This document shows positions 37,664 through 46,179 of a stretch of 64,000 nt of DNA, piece after piece. The notes beneath the pieces are model-generated. The model saw only the letters and a list, made by a program, of their open reading frames with translations. It was not told the origin of the DNA and ran no database searches. Both the position numbers and the translations under genes were made by a program. Numbering within the stretch: the first letter of the stretch is position 1; every line of letters begins with the position of its first letter. The stretch covers positions 39,168 to 103,167 of the forward strand of contig JAEUJQ010000080.1 in assembly GCA_016793095.1 (NCBI GenBank). Reading direction: 5' to 3'. Source of the DNA: Myxococcaceae bacterium (lineage in GTDB: Bacteria > Myxococcota > Myxococcia > Myxococcales > Myxococcaceae).

Positions 37664-38108
37664 GGCTGGCCAGCACGGCGGCGCGGTACGCCGGCGTCGA
37701 GGGATCAGGGCACGCCTGCACCGCGTCGACGAAGACCTGCGGCAGCCCGTAGCCGTGCGAGTCGAGGTAGTGGAAGACGAGCGAGGGCGCGACGTAGGCG
37801 ACCGGCCCGGCGGGCACGAAGAGGTTCCGAATGCCCATGCTCACGTGCTGCGACGCGTCCATCTCGCCCATCATGAACTGGAGCTCCCTGGGGCCCACCG
37901 AGAGGCGGCAGAACTCGCAGTCGTGCCAGCCGAGGAAGCCGTGCGACACGTCCACGTCGAGCATGCGGGCGAGCTTCCGCAGCACGTCGACGGGCGGGAT
38001 CGGCCCCTGAGGGATCTCGTGGCCCGCCTCCAGCCAGCCCACCGCCAGCAGGGGCACGCGGGTGACGCCGAAGTAGGTGCAGGGCTCGAGGTCGCGGTAC
38101 CAGGCCAT
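37641..38108 (-). CDS. Conserved-looking hypothetical protein (155 aa)
   Basis: The product starts MAWYRDLEPCTYFG and contains GWHDCEFC, a short motif with two cysteines and a histidine that might bind metal, then LFVPAGPVAYVAPSLVFHYLD. Proteins of this general appearance occur in myxobacteria and actinobacteria without known function. Its start is 18 bases from that of the divergent large lipoprotein gene. Confidence 0.72.
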   Translation of the reverse strand: MAWYRDLEPCTYFGVTRVPLLAVGWLEAGHEIPQGPIPPVDVLRKLARMLDVDVSHGFLGWHDCEFCRLSVGPRELQFMMGEMDASQHVSMGIRNLFVPAGPVAYVAPSLVFHYLDSHGYGLPQVFVDAVQACPDPSTPAYRAAVLASLSRDATP

Positions 38109-38126
38109 GGAAGCTACGATGCGTGA

Positions 38127-41100
38127 ATGCTCCGTCGTGGATCGGTCTTTCTGCTCTTCGCCTTCGCGTGCACGGAGCCTACCAATCCACCCGCGGGAAG
38201 GTGCGAAGGGGTGCGGTGCAGCGGCACCGACGTGTGCGATCCCGACACCGGCGCGTGCCGACCCCGTCCGTCCGATGGCGGGGCCGACGCTGGCGCGCGC
38301 GATGCCGGGCCTGACGCTGGAGTTCCCGACGCCGGCGACGCAGGCGCTGGACCTCTGGACGGCGGCGCCGATGCGGGGCGCCCGGACGGGGGGCCAGGTG
38401 ACGCAGGCGTCGACGCGGGGCTGGATGGCGGCGGAGGGCTGGACGCCGGAACGCCAGAGTGCCTCGACAACTTCGACTGCATCGGCGTGCGCAACCGCTG
38501 CGACCCGACGCGCGGCCGGTGCGTGGAGTGCCTCGACGACAGCCACTGTCCCTCCGCGATCCCGAAGTGCGACGTCGTTCGCAACGAGTGCGTCGAGTGC
38601 CTGTCGAACGTCGATTGCGCGAACCCCCAGCCGACGTGTCGCAACCGCGTCTGCGACGACTGCCTCGCCCTGACGGAGTGCGGGCCGGGGCGGACCTGCG
38701 AGCTGCGCTTCGGCGACTGCCTGGTGCTGCCAGACTCCTGCGCAGCGCCGCAGCGCCTGGCCATCGCCGATGCGGGCGGCACCGCCTTCGTGACGGTGGA
38801 TCCATCGACGGCGGTGGACGATCTGACGACGTCCTGCGGCTCGGGGCCCGATCTCGTCTATGCGCTCGAGCTGCCCGCCGTGCGTGACGTCAGCGTCACG
38901 GCGAGGTTGGCAGGGGCGGGCACGGCGGTACCGGCGGTGGCCCTGCGGAGCGCTCCCTGCGCGTCCGGCGCCGAGCTGGCGTGCGATCGCGTGCGGGACG
39001 GGGGCTCGGCCGCCTCGCTCGCCCTGAGCAACGTGGCGGCGGGCTCGTACTTCGTGGTGCTCGAGACGCCCCCGGGCACGGGCGGGCGGGTCGAGCTCGC
39101 GGTGACGGCCGTGCCCCAGCCGACGATGGCCGGGAACGACACCTGCGCCGGGGCCGAGCCGCTGGCCTTCTTCGGCACGCGCGCCGTGACGGTGGGCTCG
39201 ACGGTGCTCGGCTCCAACGACGGCGTCGGCCCGAGCTGCAGCCCGACCGCCACCGCGACCGGCAACGATCTCGCGTACACCTACGAGGTCGATGGCGGCG
39301 CCAACGTGAGCGTCACCGTGCGGCCCCTGGGCGGCTCTCCGCTGGTGCCCGTGGTGTCGGTGAGGCCGGCGTGTGTGAGCGCGATGAACGAGCTTGGCTG
39401 CAGCGCTGCGTCGGCCCCGCAGGAGTCACGCACGATCTCCCTGCCCAATCACCCGCCGGGGCGCTTCTCGGTGATGGTGGACTCGGCGAACGGCACCAGC
39501 GGCGCCTTCCAGCTCGAGGTGACGCGGACGCCGATCGTCCCGAACGAGTCGTGCGGCGCCGTTCAGGCCATGACGTTCCAGGGCAGCGTCGCGACCGCGA
39601 CCGGCGACACGAGCTACGCGCTCAACGACAGCCAGGCCGGCGACGCGACGCCTTCCTGCTCGACCTCGGCGCGCTCGACGGGCGGCGACGTCGTGTTCTC
39701 GTACACGCTGACGCAGCCGCGCGACGTGACGGTGAGCGTGACGCCAACGGGCATGAGCCCCACCTTCTGGCCGGTGCTGTCGGTGCGGAGCGCGTGCGCG
39801 AACGTCACCACCGCGGGAGAGGTCGCCTGCGTGAGCCCCAACGCCTCGGTTCAGGCGCGCGCGACCCTCGTGAACCAGCCCGCCGGCACGTACGTGGTGT
39901 GGGTGGACTCCGCCGCGCAGACCGCGGGCCCGTTCCAGCTCGAGGTCGTCACCGCGCCGCCGACGCCGCCGCCCGCGAACGACACCTGCGCCACGGCGCA
40001 GCCGCTCGTCTTCACCGGCAACGTGGCGACGGTCAGCTCCTCGACGCTCCAGGCCGCCAACGACAACTTCGCCTTCGACGTGTCGCCGACCTGCTCCGCG
40101 ACGGCGCGCCAGAACGGCCGTGACGTCGTGTACTCCTTCACCCTCGCCGCGCCCCAGGACGTGACGATCGATCTGCGGCCGGCCGTTGGCTCGCTGCTGC
40201 GGCCCGTCGCGTACGTGCGCAAGAGCTCGTGCACCTCACAGTTGCTGGGCGATGAGCTGGTCTGCCTCGAGAACGTGGGGCCGGTGCGCACGGTGCTGAC
40301 GAACCTGGCGGCGGGGACCTTCTGGCTCTTCGTGGACGGGGCCGGGGGCTCGTCGGGTGCGTTCGAGCTCACCGTCACGCGCGCGCCGCCCACCAGCCCG
40401 CCGCCGAACGACGAGTGCGCGGGCGCCTCGCCGCTCGCCTTCACCAACGACCTCGCGACGGTGGTGGGCACCACGTTCGGCGCCAGCAACTCCAACGTCG
40501 CGAGCGACAACGCGCCCGCCTGTGGCGCCGACTTCATTCCGCGGCGGTGGGGCCGCGATCTCGCCTACACCTACACGCTCGGGAGCGCGAAGGACGTCGA
40601 GGTGCGCGTCACCAGCGGCAGCGGCAGCCTCCATGCGCCCGTCGTGTACGTCCGTGGCCAGAACCAATGCGCGCTGGGCTTCGCCGGCAACGAGCTGGCG
40701 TGTGGCGCCTCCACCGGCCCCGGCGTCGCGATGGTGTACCTGCCGAACCAGGCTCCCGGCACGTACCCGCTCTTCGTGGACTCGAACTCGTATGACACCG
40801 GCGTCTTCACGCTGCAGGTGCGGCAGCTTCCCCCGACGCTCCCGCCAGCCAACGACACCTGCGCCGGCGCGGTGACGGTGCCGCTGGGCGCGACGGGAGT
40901 GACCGGCGACACCACGGGCGCGCGTGACGACTACTCGATCAGCTCGAACCCCCGGTACGCGAGCGCCTGCGGGCTCTCGTTCTACGCCGGCCGCGACGTC
41001 GTCTACACCTTCACGCCAGCGACGACGGGGACCTTCACCGCGACCGTGACGCCGCAGGGCCAGCTCGATCCAGCGCTGCTGCAGCTCTCGGGCAGTTGCT

Positions 41101-41261
41101 CACCGGCGCAGTGCGCGCGCGCGTCCGACACCGCGGGGCCCGGCGGGGCCGAGGCGATCACCTTCACCGCCGTCGCCGGGCAGCCCGTCTTCTTCGTCGT
41201 CGATGCCTTCGACGACGTCGCGCCGACGGGCTTCGGCCGCTTCACCTTCGCCGTGCAGTAG
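38127..41261 (+). CDS. Large lipoprotein with Asp/Ala/Gly linker, Cys-rich and PPC-like modules
   Basis: The 1044-residue product has a short hydrophobic leader ending in FAFAC (Cys15), a slightly irregular lipobox. Residues about 48-108 are a DGGADAG-type linker. A Cys-rich region follows (about 110-205), with repeats such as CVECLDDSHC. Residues about 205-1044 hold about six PPC-like beta modules, most starting NDTCAGA and containing a GxDLVYTYT-like strand and a final AGTYxVxVDS strand. These features point to an extracellular, lipid-anchored binding protein of the same general class as the gene at the left edge. No enzyme domain is present. Confidence 0.85.
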   Translation: MLRRGSVFLLFAFACTEPTNPPAGRCEGVRCSGTDVCDPDTGACRPRPSDGGADAGARDAGPDAGVPDAGDAGAGPLDGGADAGRPDGGPGDAGVDAGLDGGGGLDAGTPECLDNFDCIGVRNRCDPTRGRCVECLDDSHCPSAIPKCDVVRNECVECLSNVDCANPQPTCRNRVCDDCLALTECGPGRTCELRFGDCLVLPDSCAAPQRLAIADAGGTAFVTVDPSTAVDDLTTSCGSGPDLVYALELPAVRDVSVTARLAGAGTAVPAVALRSAPCASGAELACDRVRDGGSAASLALSNVAAGSYFVVLETPPGTGGRVELAVTAVPQPTMAGNDTCAGAEPLAFFGTRAVTVGSTVLGSNDGVGPSCSPTATATGNDLAYTYEVDGGANVSVTVRPLGGSPLVPVVSVRPACVSAMNELGCSAASAPQESRTISLPNHPPGRFSVMVDSANGTSGAFQLEVTRTPIVPNESCGAVQAMTFQGSVATATGDTSYALNDSQAGDATPSCSTSARSTGGDVVFSYTLTQPRDVTVSVTPTGMSPTFWPVLSVRSACANVTTAGEVACVSPNASVQARATLVNQPAGTYVVWVDSAAQTAGPFQLEVVTAPPTPPPANDTCATAQPLVFTGNVATVSSSTLQAANDNFAFDVSPTCSATARQNGRDVVYSFTLAAPQDVTIDLRPAVGSLLRPVAYVRKSSCTSQLLGDELVCLENVGPVRTVLTNLAAGTFWLFVDGAGGSSGAFELTVTRAPPTSPPPNDECAGASPLAFTNDLATVVGTTFGASNSNVASDNAPACGADFIPRRWGRDLAYTYTLGSAKDVEVRVTSGSGSLHAPVVYVRGQNQCALGFAGNELACGASTGPGVAMVYLPNQAPGTYPLFVDSNSYDTGVFTLQVRQLPPTLPPANDTCAGAVTVPLGATGVTGDTTGARDDYSISSNPRYASACGLSFYAGRDVVYTFTPATTGTFTATVTPQGQLDPALLQLSGSCSPAQCARASDTAGPGGAEAITFTAVAGQPVFFVVDAFDDVAPTGFGRFTFAVQ

Positions 41262-41275
41262 CGCCGACTCGGCGA

Positions 41276-41312
41276 CCATGAAGACTCGACATCTCTCGTC
41301 GAATCCTCATGG
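41276..41312. terminator. Possible bidirectional terminator hairpin
   Basis: An imperfect inverted repeat (CCATGA at 41276-41281 with TCATGG at 41307-41312, and TCGAC/GTCGA inside) lies between the stop codons of two convergent genes, overlapping the stop of the minus-strand gene. No clear T-tract is present. Confidence 0.4.
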
Positions 41313-41846
41313 CGCCTTGCCGCCGCCCTCGCGCAGCCAGCGCTCGACGCCCTTCGCGACGGTGAGGAAGTTGGGCTGAATGCGGCCCACCAGGAACGAC
41401 TCGACCGCCGGCCCGATGGTGCCCGCCAGCAGCCGCGGCACCGCCTTGATCTTCGACGCGTCCACCTTCAGGTCGCCCCGAATGGTGAAGCGCATCGAGT
41501 TCTCTCCGGTGGACACGAAGGTGTTGGTGCCCTGCGCGTCGAGCGCTTCGCGGAACGCGGGGACGATCGTCTTCCACTGGCAGGTGAACTCCGCCTCGTT
41601 CCAGGTCGCGAGATCGTCCCACTCCATGAGGTCCTCGCTCACCACCTTGCGCACCACCGAGGGAATCTCGCCGCCGCCCTTCCACCGGTTGACGAGCTTC
41701 ACCACCGGGCCCTCTTCGGTGCGTGACGTCACGGTGATCGCCCGCACGTTCTCGAGGTACGGCACCAGCTTCGGCAGATCGTCGCGGTAGGCCTTGAAGA
41801 CCTTCTCGCGGGAGAACGGGATGTCGACCGAGACGTCCAGACGCAT
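41307..41846 (-). CDS. SRPBCC/START-like ligand-binding protein
   Basis: The 179-residue product starts MRLDVSVDIPFSREKVF, the first strand and helix of the START-like fold. It continues with alternating strands (AITVTSRTEEGPVVKLVNRW, NSMRFTIRGDL) and ends in the long C-terminal helix expected to close a hydrophobic pocket. Such proteins bind lipids or other hydrophobic molecules. It is 18 bases downstream of the metallo-beta-lactamase-fold gene, in the same run. Confidence 0.78.
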   Translation of the reverse strand: MRLDVSVDIPFSREKVFKAYRDDLPKLVPYLENVRAITVTSRTEEGPVVKLVNRWKGGGEIPSVVRKVVSEDLMEWDDLATWNEAEFTCQWKTIVPAFREALDAQGTNTFVSTGENSMRFTIRGDLKVDASKIKAVPRLLAGTIGPAVESFLVGRIQPNFLTVAKGVERWLREGGGKAP

Positions 41847-41864
41847 GGCAGCTCCAGGGTGGGT

Positions 41865-42908
41865 TCAGCGTTTCGCCGTGGGCGTATGGGTGCCCACGTC
41901 CATCGGGGTGAAGGTGAAGGTCGGCGCGAGGCCGGGCGCCAGCAGCGACGCCGTCAGCTCGGAGGACGCGGCGAACGCGGGGAAGGTGGGATCGGTGGGC
42001 GCAGGCCCGGCGACGAGCTTCTCGACGATCATCGACGAGTACTGATCGAGTGAGTCCTCGCGGGTGTTGCCGTTGAGGATCACCTCGAAGCCCATGCGGT
42101 CGGCGTAGTCGGCGACGCCGGGAACGCGCGACTGCAGCGGCGCGTAGCTCTCGGCCGAGACGCCGTTCTCGCTCGTCACGAAGGGCCCCTTTGGCGTCAC
42201 CACCACGAGCGACATGTTGCCGCGCGTGTGGCCCGGCGTGAACAGCAGCGCCACGCCGGCGCCGAGCTGCACGTCTCCGTCGAGCAGCACCACACGGTCG
42301 GCGGCGATCTCGCAGCCGTGCGGCACGTACCAGACGGCGTTCATCGGGTGCAGGTCCTGAACGGTCAGCCACTCCTGGCGCATCACCAGCAGCTTCGCGT
42401 TCGGGAACAGCGCCGCCGGGCCCAGCCACCGTCGCAGCTCCTGCACGTGGAGATGATCGTAGGCGATGAAGTCCACGTCGGCCGGCGTCAGCCCCACCGC
42501 GCGCAGGTGCGCCTCGACGTCACCGAAGTACGTGGGGATCAGCTTGCGCGAGAGGAGCTCGCCGAAGCGCGCGGCGAGATCGGCGTAGAAGGTCGCGGCG
42601 CGGTTGCCCTCGAGGTCGCTGGGGTTGAAGAGCAGCGTCTTTCGCCGGCCCTCGTGCTCGAACTGCACGATCTGCATACGGTTCGTCATCATCACGAACG
42701 GGGCTGGCGACAGCGCGCCGCCTGAGAAGGCGTAGGTGGTCGGGTAGGGGAAGGTGATGAGCTTGTGCGTCGAGCACGACGACACGGGGCCGGCGGCCAC
42801 GAGGCGCTCCCGGGTCTGCTCGGCAGCGCGCCTCAGCCGTCTCAGCCGCTCGGCCGGGTGCGGCTCGGTCCACGCCTCGGGGAGGCCGCCAGGGAGCGGG
42901 GCGAACAT
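41865..42908 (-). CDS. Metallo-beta-lactamase-fold protein
   Basis: The 347-residue product has the core strands of the MBL fold, with metal-binding-like elements YDHLHVQ (about 156-162) in place of the canonical HxHxDH and FTPGHTRGN further on. The first motif keeps only some of the usual histidines, so catalysis may differ or be lost. The C-terminus includes NGNTREDSLDQYSSM. Its ATG overlaps the stop of the upstream lipoprotein gene (TGATG). The substrate is unknown. Confidence 0.75.
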   Translation of the reverse strand: MFAPLPGGLPEAWTEPHPAERLRRLRRAAEQTRERLVAAGPVSSCSTHKLITFPYPTTYAFSGGALSPAPFVMMTNRMQIVQFEHEGRRKTLLFNPSDLEGNRAATFYADLAARFGELLSRKLIPTYFGDVEAHLRAVGLTPADVDFIAYDHLHVQELRRWLGPAALFPNAKLLVMRQEWLTVQDLHPMNAVWYVPHGCEIAADRVVLLDGDVQLGAGVALLFTPGHTRGNMSLVVVTPKGPFVTSENGVSAESYAPLQSRVPGVADYADRMGFEVILNGNTREDSLDQYSSMIVEKLVAGPAPTDPTFPAFAASSELTASLLAPGLAPTFTFTPMDVGTHTPTAKR

Positions 42909-43900
42909 CAGTCCTCCGAGTCCTCACCGCGTTTCCGCCGCGGCCCGTCGTCGTCGTCGTCATCCACGGGCTTCTTCCCGTGGCCCTTCTTCACCGGCCG
43001 TGACGGCTTCTCCTCGTCCTCCTCGTCCTCCGTCTTGCGCTCGTCGCCGCCTTCCTCCTCATCGTCTCCGCCCTTCGCCACCGGCGTGCCGACCGCGATC
43101 GAGAAGCCCGGCAGGATCGCCCACGCGAAGCCGCCGTTGAGCTGCTGCTCGCCGGTGCTGTTCGCCCCCAGCCGCGAGCTGATGGTCTGCGAGAGCGCCG
43201 GGTTCACGGCGAAGGCGATCTCGGGCCGCAGCGAGACGAGGCCGAGGCGAATGGAGAAGCCCAACGCCGCCATGATCTGGTGCGTCGCGGTCTGGGTGAT
43301 CGTCTCGGCGCGATCCGCCGTGGTGCTCGGCGCCGAGCTCGAGTTCGAGCGGTTGAAGACGAAGTCGTAGCCGGCGCCCGCGTAGAAGCCAGACTCGTGG
43401 CTCACCAGCAGCTTGAGGCCGCCCAGGAAGGTGAAGCTCGTCGTCGCGCGCGGGCTGACCTCGGTCTGCGCGCCGGTGGACTGGGCCACGAAGTCGGACG
43501 TACCCACCGAGCCGTAGCCGAAGGCGATCGCGGGGAGGATCGCGAAGTGCGCGACGCGCGAGCGGTTCACCGTCCACTTGAGGCCCGGCTGCACGCCCGC
43601 CGGCGAGACGTGCACGTTCAGCGCGACGTGATCGTTGAAGCCCTTCTGCACGTTCGCCTCGAACGCGGGGATGGTGAAGAGCCGGTTCTGGGTCTGCGTG
43701 TTCGTCTGCTCCATCGTCGCCGGGTTGGTGGTGGTGACGATCGGCCCCGTCTGGACGGCGTAGCCGACGCCCGAGAAGACGCCGACCTCGGTCCCGCCGC
43801 GGCCGACCGGCGCGGCCATCATGCCGAGCGTCATCGAGCGGGGCGTGACGCAGCCGACCACCAGGCCGCCGAGGAGCACCAACGAGAAGCCAGAGCGCAT
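42908..43900 (-). CDS. Outer-membrane lipoprotein with beta-barrel-like domain and charged tail
   Basis: The 330-residue product is read from the ATG at 43900, where a leader ends in LVVGC (Cys17). The mature part has alternating strands rich in Gly, Phe and Ser with FGYGSVG and YAGAGYDF, resembling an outer-membrane barrel. The last 65 residues are highly charged Asp/Glu/Lys/Arg with runs of Asp. The upstream open-frame extension runs into the ruvB start region and is not used. It is coupled to the MBL-fold gene. Confidence 0.75.
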   Translation of the reverse strand: MRSGFSLVLLGGLVVGCVTPRSMTLGMMAAPVGRGGTEVGVFSGVGYAVQTGPIVTTTNPATMEQTNTQTQNRLFTIPAFEANVQKGFNDHVALNVHVSPAGVQPGLKWTVNRSRVAHFAILPAIAFGYGSVGTSDFVAQSTGAQTEVSPRATTSFTFLGGLKLLVSHESGFYAGAGYDFVFNRSNSSSAPSTTADRAETITQTATHQIMAALGFSIRLGLVSLRPEIAFAVNPALSQTISSRLGANSTGEQQLNGGFAWAILPGFSIAVGTPVAKGGDDEEEGGDERKTEDEEDEEKPSRPVKKGHGKKPVDDDDDDGPRRKRGEDSED

Positions 43901-43929
43901 GGCCGCGCATGCTACAACCGCGCGCACCC

Positions 43930-44997
43930 ATGGCGCGCAATTTGGAGAACGCCGAGCAGCAACCCGGCAAGCGGCGGGGCACTGACGACCTGGAGCCGGG
44001 TGTGGCGAGCGACGAGGTGCGCCTCGAGGCGTCCCTGCGGCCCCGCGGCTTCTCGGAGTACGTCGGGCAGAGCCGCGTGGTGGAGAAGCTCAAGGTCTAC
44101 GTGAAGGCCGCGAAGGCCCGCGGTGAGGCGCTCGATCACTGCCTCTTCTCCGGCCCGCCCGGCCTCGGGAAGACGTCGCTCGCCCACATCATCGCGACCG
44201 AGCTGGGCGTGGGCCTGCACGTCACCAGCGGCCCCGCGCTCGAGAAGAAGGGCGATCTCGCCGGCCTCCTGACCAACCTCGCGCCCCGCGACGTGCTCTT
44301 CATCGACGAGATCCACCGGCTCTCGGCGGTGGTCGAGGAGTACCTGTACCCGGCGATGGAGGACTTCCGCCTCGACATCACCATCGACACCGGGCCGGCG
44401 GCGCGCGCCATGAAGCTCGAGCTGCCACCGTTCACGCTCATCGGCGCCACCACCCGCACCGGCCTGCTCACCTCGCCGCTGCGCGACCGGTTCCAGATCC
44501 AGGAGCGGCTCGAGTACTACGACGCCGCGCAGCTCGAGAAGATCCTCGCGCGCTCCTCGAAGATCCTCGACATCGAGCTGGCGAGCGAAGGCGCGAAGGA
44601 GGTGGCGAAGCGCTCCCGCGGCACGCCCCGCATCGCGAACCGGCTGCTGCGCCGGCTACGCGACTTCGCCGAGGTGGAAGGCGACGGCACCATCACCCGG
44701 GCGCTGGCGGACTCGGCGCTCGCCCGCCTCGACATCGATCCCAGCGGCCTCGATCAGATGGACCGGCGGATCCTGCAGACGATCATGGAGAAGTTCGGCG
44801 GCGGACCAGTGGGCGTCGAGACGATCGCCGCCGCCGTGGGCGAAGAGCGCGACACCATCGAGGACGTCTACGAGCCCTACCTCCTCCAGGAGGGCTTCCT
44901 GCATCGCACCCCACGCGGCCGAATGGCCACCGCCCGCGCCTACGAGTATTTCGGCAAGGTCGCCCCACGCCGGGAGGCGCAGAGCGACCTGTTCTAG
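43930..44997 (+). CDS. ruvB: Holliday junction branch migration ATPase RuvB
   Basis: The 355-residue product is a full-length RuvB, the hexameric motor that drives branch migration with RuvA. Visible are Walker A GPPGLGKT (75-82), Walker B FIDEIH (D126, E127), sensor-1 GATTRTG and the C-terminal winged-helix DNA-binding domain ending KVAPRR. The ATG at 43930 is chosen; an upstream TTG would add residues lying in the divergent promoter area. ruvA and ruvC are not next to it. Confidence 0.97.
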   Translation: MARNLENAEQQPGKRRGTDDLEPGVASDEVRLEASLRPRGFSEYVGQSRVVEKLKVYVKAAKARGEALDHCLFSGPPGLGKTSLAHIIATELGVGLHVTSGPALEKKGDLAGLLTNLAPRDVLFIDEIHRLSAVVEEYLYPAMEDFRLDITIDTGPAARAMKLELPPFTLIGATTRTGLLTSPLRDRFQIQERLEYYDAAQLEKILARSSKILDIELASEGAKEVAKRSRGTPRIANRLLRRLRDFAEVEGDGTITRALADSALARLDIDPSGLDQMDRRILQTIMEKFGGGPVGVETIAAAVGEERDTIEDVYEPYLLQEGFLHRTPRGRMATARAYEYFGKVAPRREAQSDLF

Positions 44998-45225
44998 ACG
45001 GAATCCGTACAGTCTCACTGGATTGCGGGCGAGGGTTCGCGACACGCCTGTCAGAGCGGCAACCTCGCGGATTTCTGCCATTGCTGTCGCAGCGCCGCTT
45101 TTTCAAGGTGGTGCATGCGTCATCCAGCTTGAAATTCCGCAGGCTTTTGTGCGAGGAGGCGCCACTTTCGTGGCATATGGGTTGCCTTGTTACGCGCCGC
45201 AGCAAGAGGGAGGCGCACGCACGTC

Positions 45226-46164
45226 ATGGCCGGTGACAGTTTTCAGCAGCGCACGCTCCAACGCGCAGCGTCGATCGAAGGTGTCGGGCTTCATTCGGGG
45301 CAACGCGTCACGCTCCGCCTCATTCCAGCGCCGGCTGATCACGGCCTCGTCTTCGTCCGCACGGACCTGCCCGAGAAGCCGGCCATTCCGGTTCGCGCCG
45401 ACGCCGTCGTCGACACCGCGCTCGCAACGACCCTCGGCATCGGCAAGGTCCGCGTCGCCACCGTCGAGCACCTGCTGGCGGCGCTGAGCGGTCTTGGCAT
45501 CGACAACCTGCGAATGGAGCTCGACGGTCCCGAGGTGCCCATCGTCGACGGTTCCGCTGAGCCGTTCGCGCGCCTCATCGCCGAGACCGGCATTCGCACC
45601 CAGGAGGAGCCGAAGGAGTTCCTGGTGATCAAGCGCTCGGTGACGGTGGTGGACGGCGACAAGCACGCCACCTTCTCTCCGGCGCGCCGCTTCCGCATCG
45701 ACTGCACCATCGACTTCAAGCACCCGCTCATCTCGGACCAGCAGTTCACGCTCGAGTTCAGCGATCACTCGTTCGTGCGGGAGGTCGCGCGCGCGCGCAC
45801 CTTCGGCTTCCTCCGCGACGTCGATCGGCTCCGGCAGATGGGCCTCGCCCGCGGCGGCTCGCTCGAGAACGCCGTGGTGGTGGACGACTTCTCGATCCTC
45901 AACCCCGAGGGTCTGCGTTTCCCCGACGAGTTCGTGCGCCACAAGCTGCTCGACGCGTTGGGCGACGTGGCGCTGCTCGGCCGCCCGGTGATCGGCGCGC
46001 TGACGGCCTTCAAGACCGGTCATGCCCTCAACCACAGGCTCGTCGCGAAGGTCCTCAGTGATCCGGCGAACTACGAGGTCGTGCGGGCGCGCGGGCGCGA
46101 TCTCTCGAACGCCCGCCTCGAGGTGAACGACCTCTCCGGCGTGCTGGCCCCCCACGCGGCCTGA
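45226..46164 (+). CDS. lpxC: UDP-3-O-acyl-N-acetylglucosamine deacetylase
   Basis: The 312-residue product removes the acetyl group in the committed step of lipid A synthesis. Zinc and catalytic elements are visible: H82 in VEHLLAAL, and HKLLD with H239 and D243, plus the C-terminal GHALNH histidine. The LpxC marker GVGLHSG is at 19-25. Its presence shows a Gram-negative envelope with lipopolysaccharide. The ATG at 45226 gives the usual N-terminus. The 228-base gap after ruvB holds its promoter but no clear motif. Confidence 0.97.
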   Translation: MAGDSFQQRTLQRAASIEGVGLHSGQRVTLRLIPAPADHGLVFVRTDLPEKPAIPVRADAVVDTALATTLGIGKVRVATVEHLLAALSGLGIDNLRMELDGPEVPIVDGSAEPFARLIAETGIRTQEEPKEFLVIKRSVTVVDGDKHATFSPARRFRIDCTIDFKHPLISDQQFTLEFSDHSFVREVARARTFGFLRDVDRLRQMGLARGGSLENAVVVDDFSILNPEGLRFPDEFVRHKLLDALGDVALLGRPVIGALTAFKTGHALNHRLVAKVLSDPANYEVVRARGRDLSNARLEVNDLSGVLAPHAA

Positions 46165-46179
46165 GCTCCGGAGCAGCGG

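Noticed and set aside
44656..45081. 141-residue minus-strand frame overlapping ruvB as a regulator gene
   Set aside because: Only the first 19 residues resemble an HTH; the rest is antisense ruvB.
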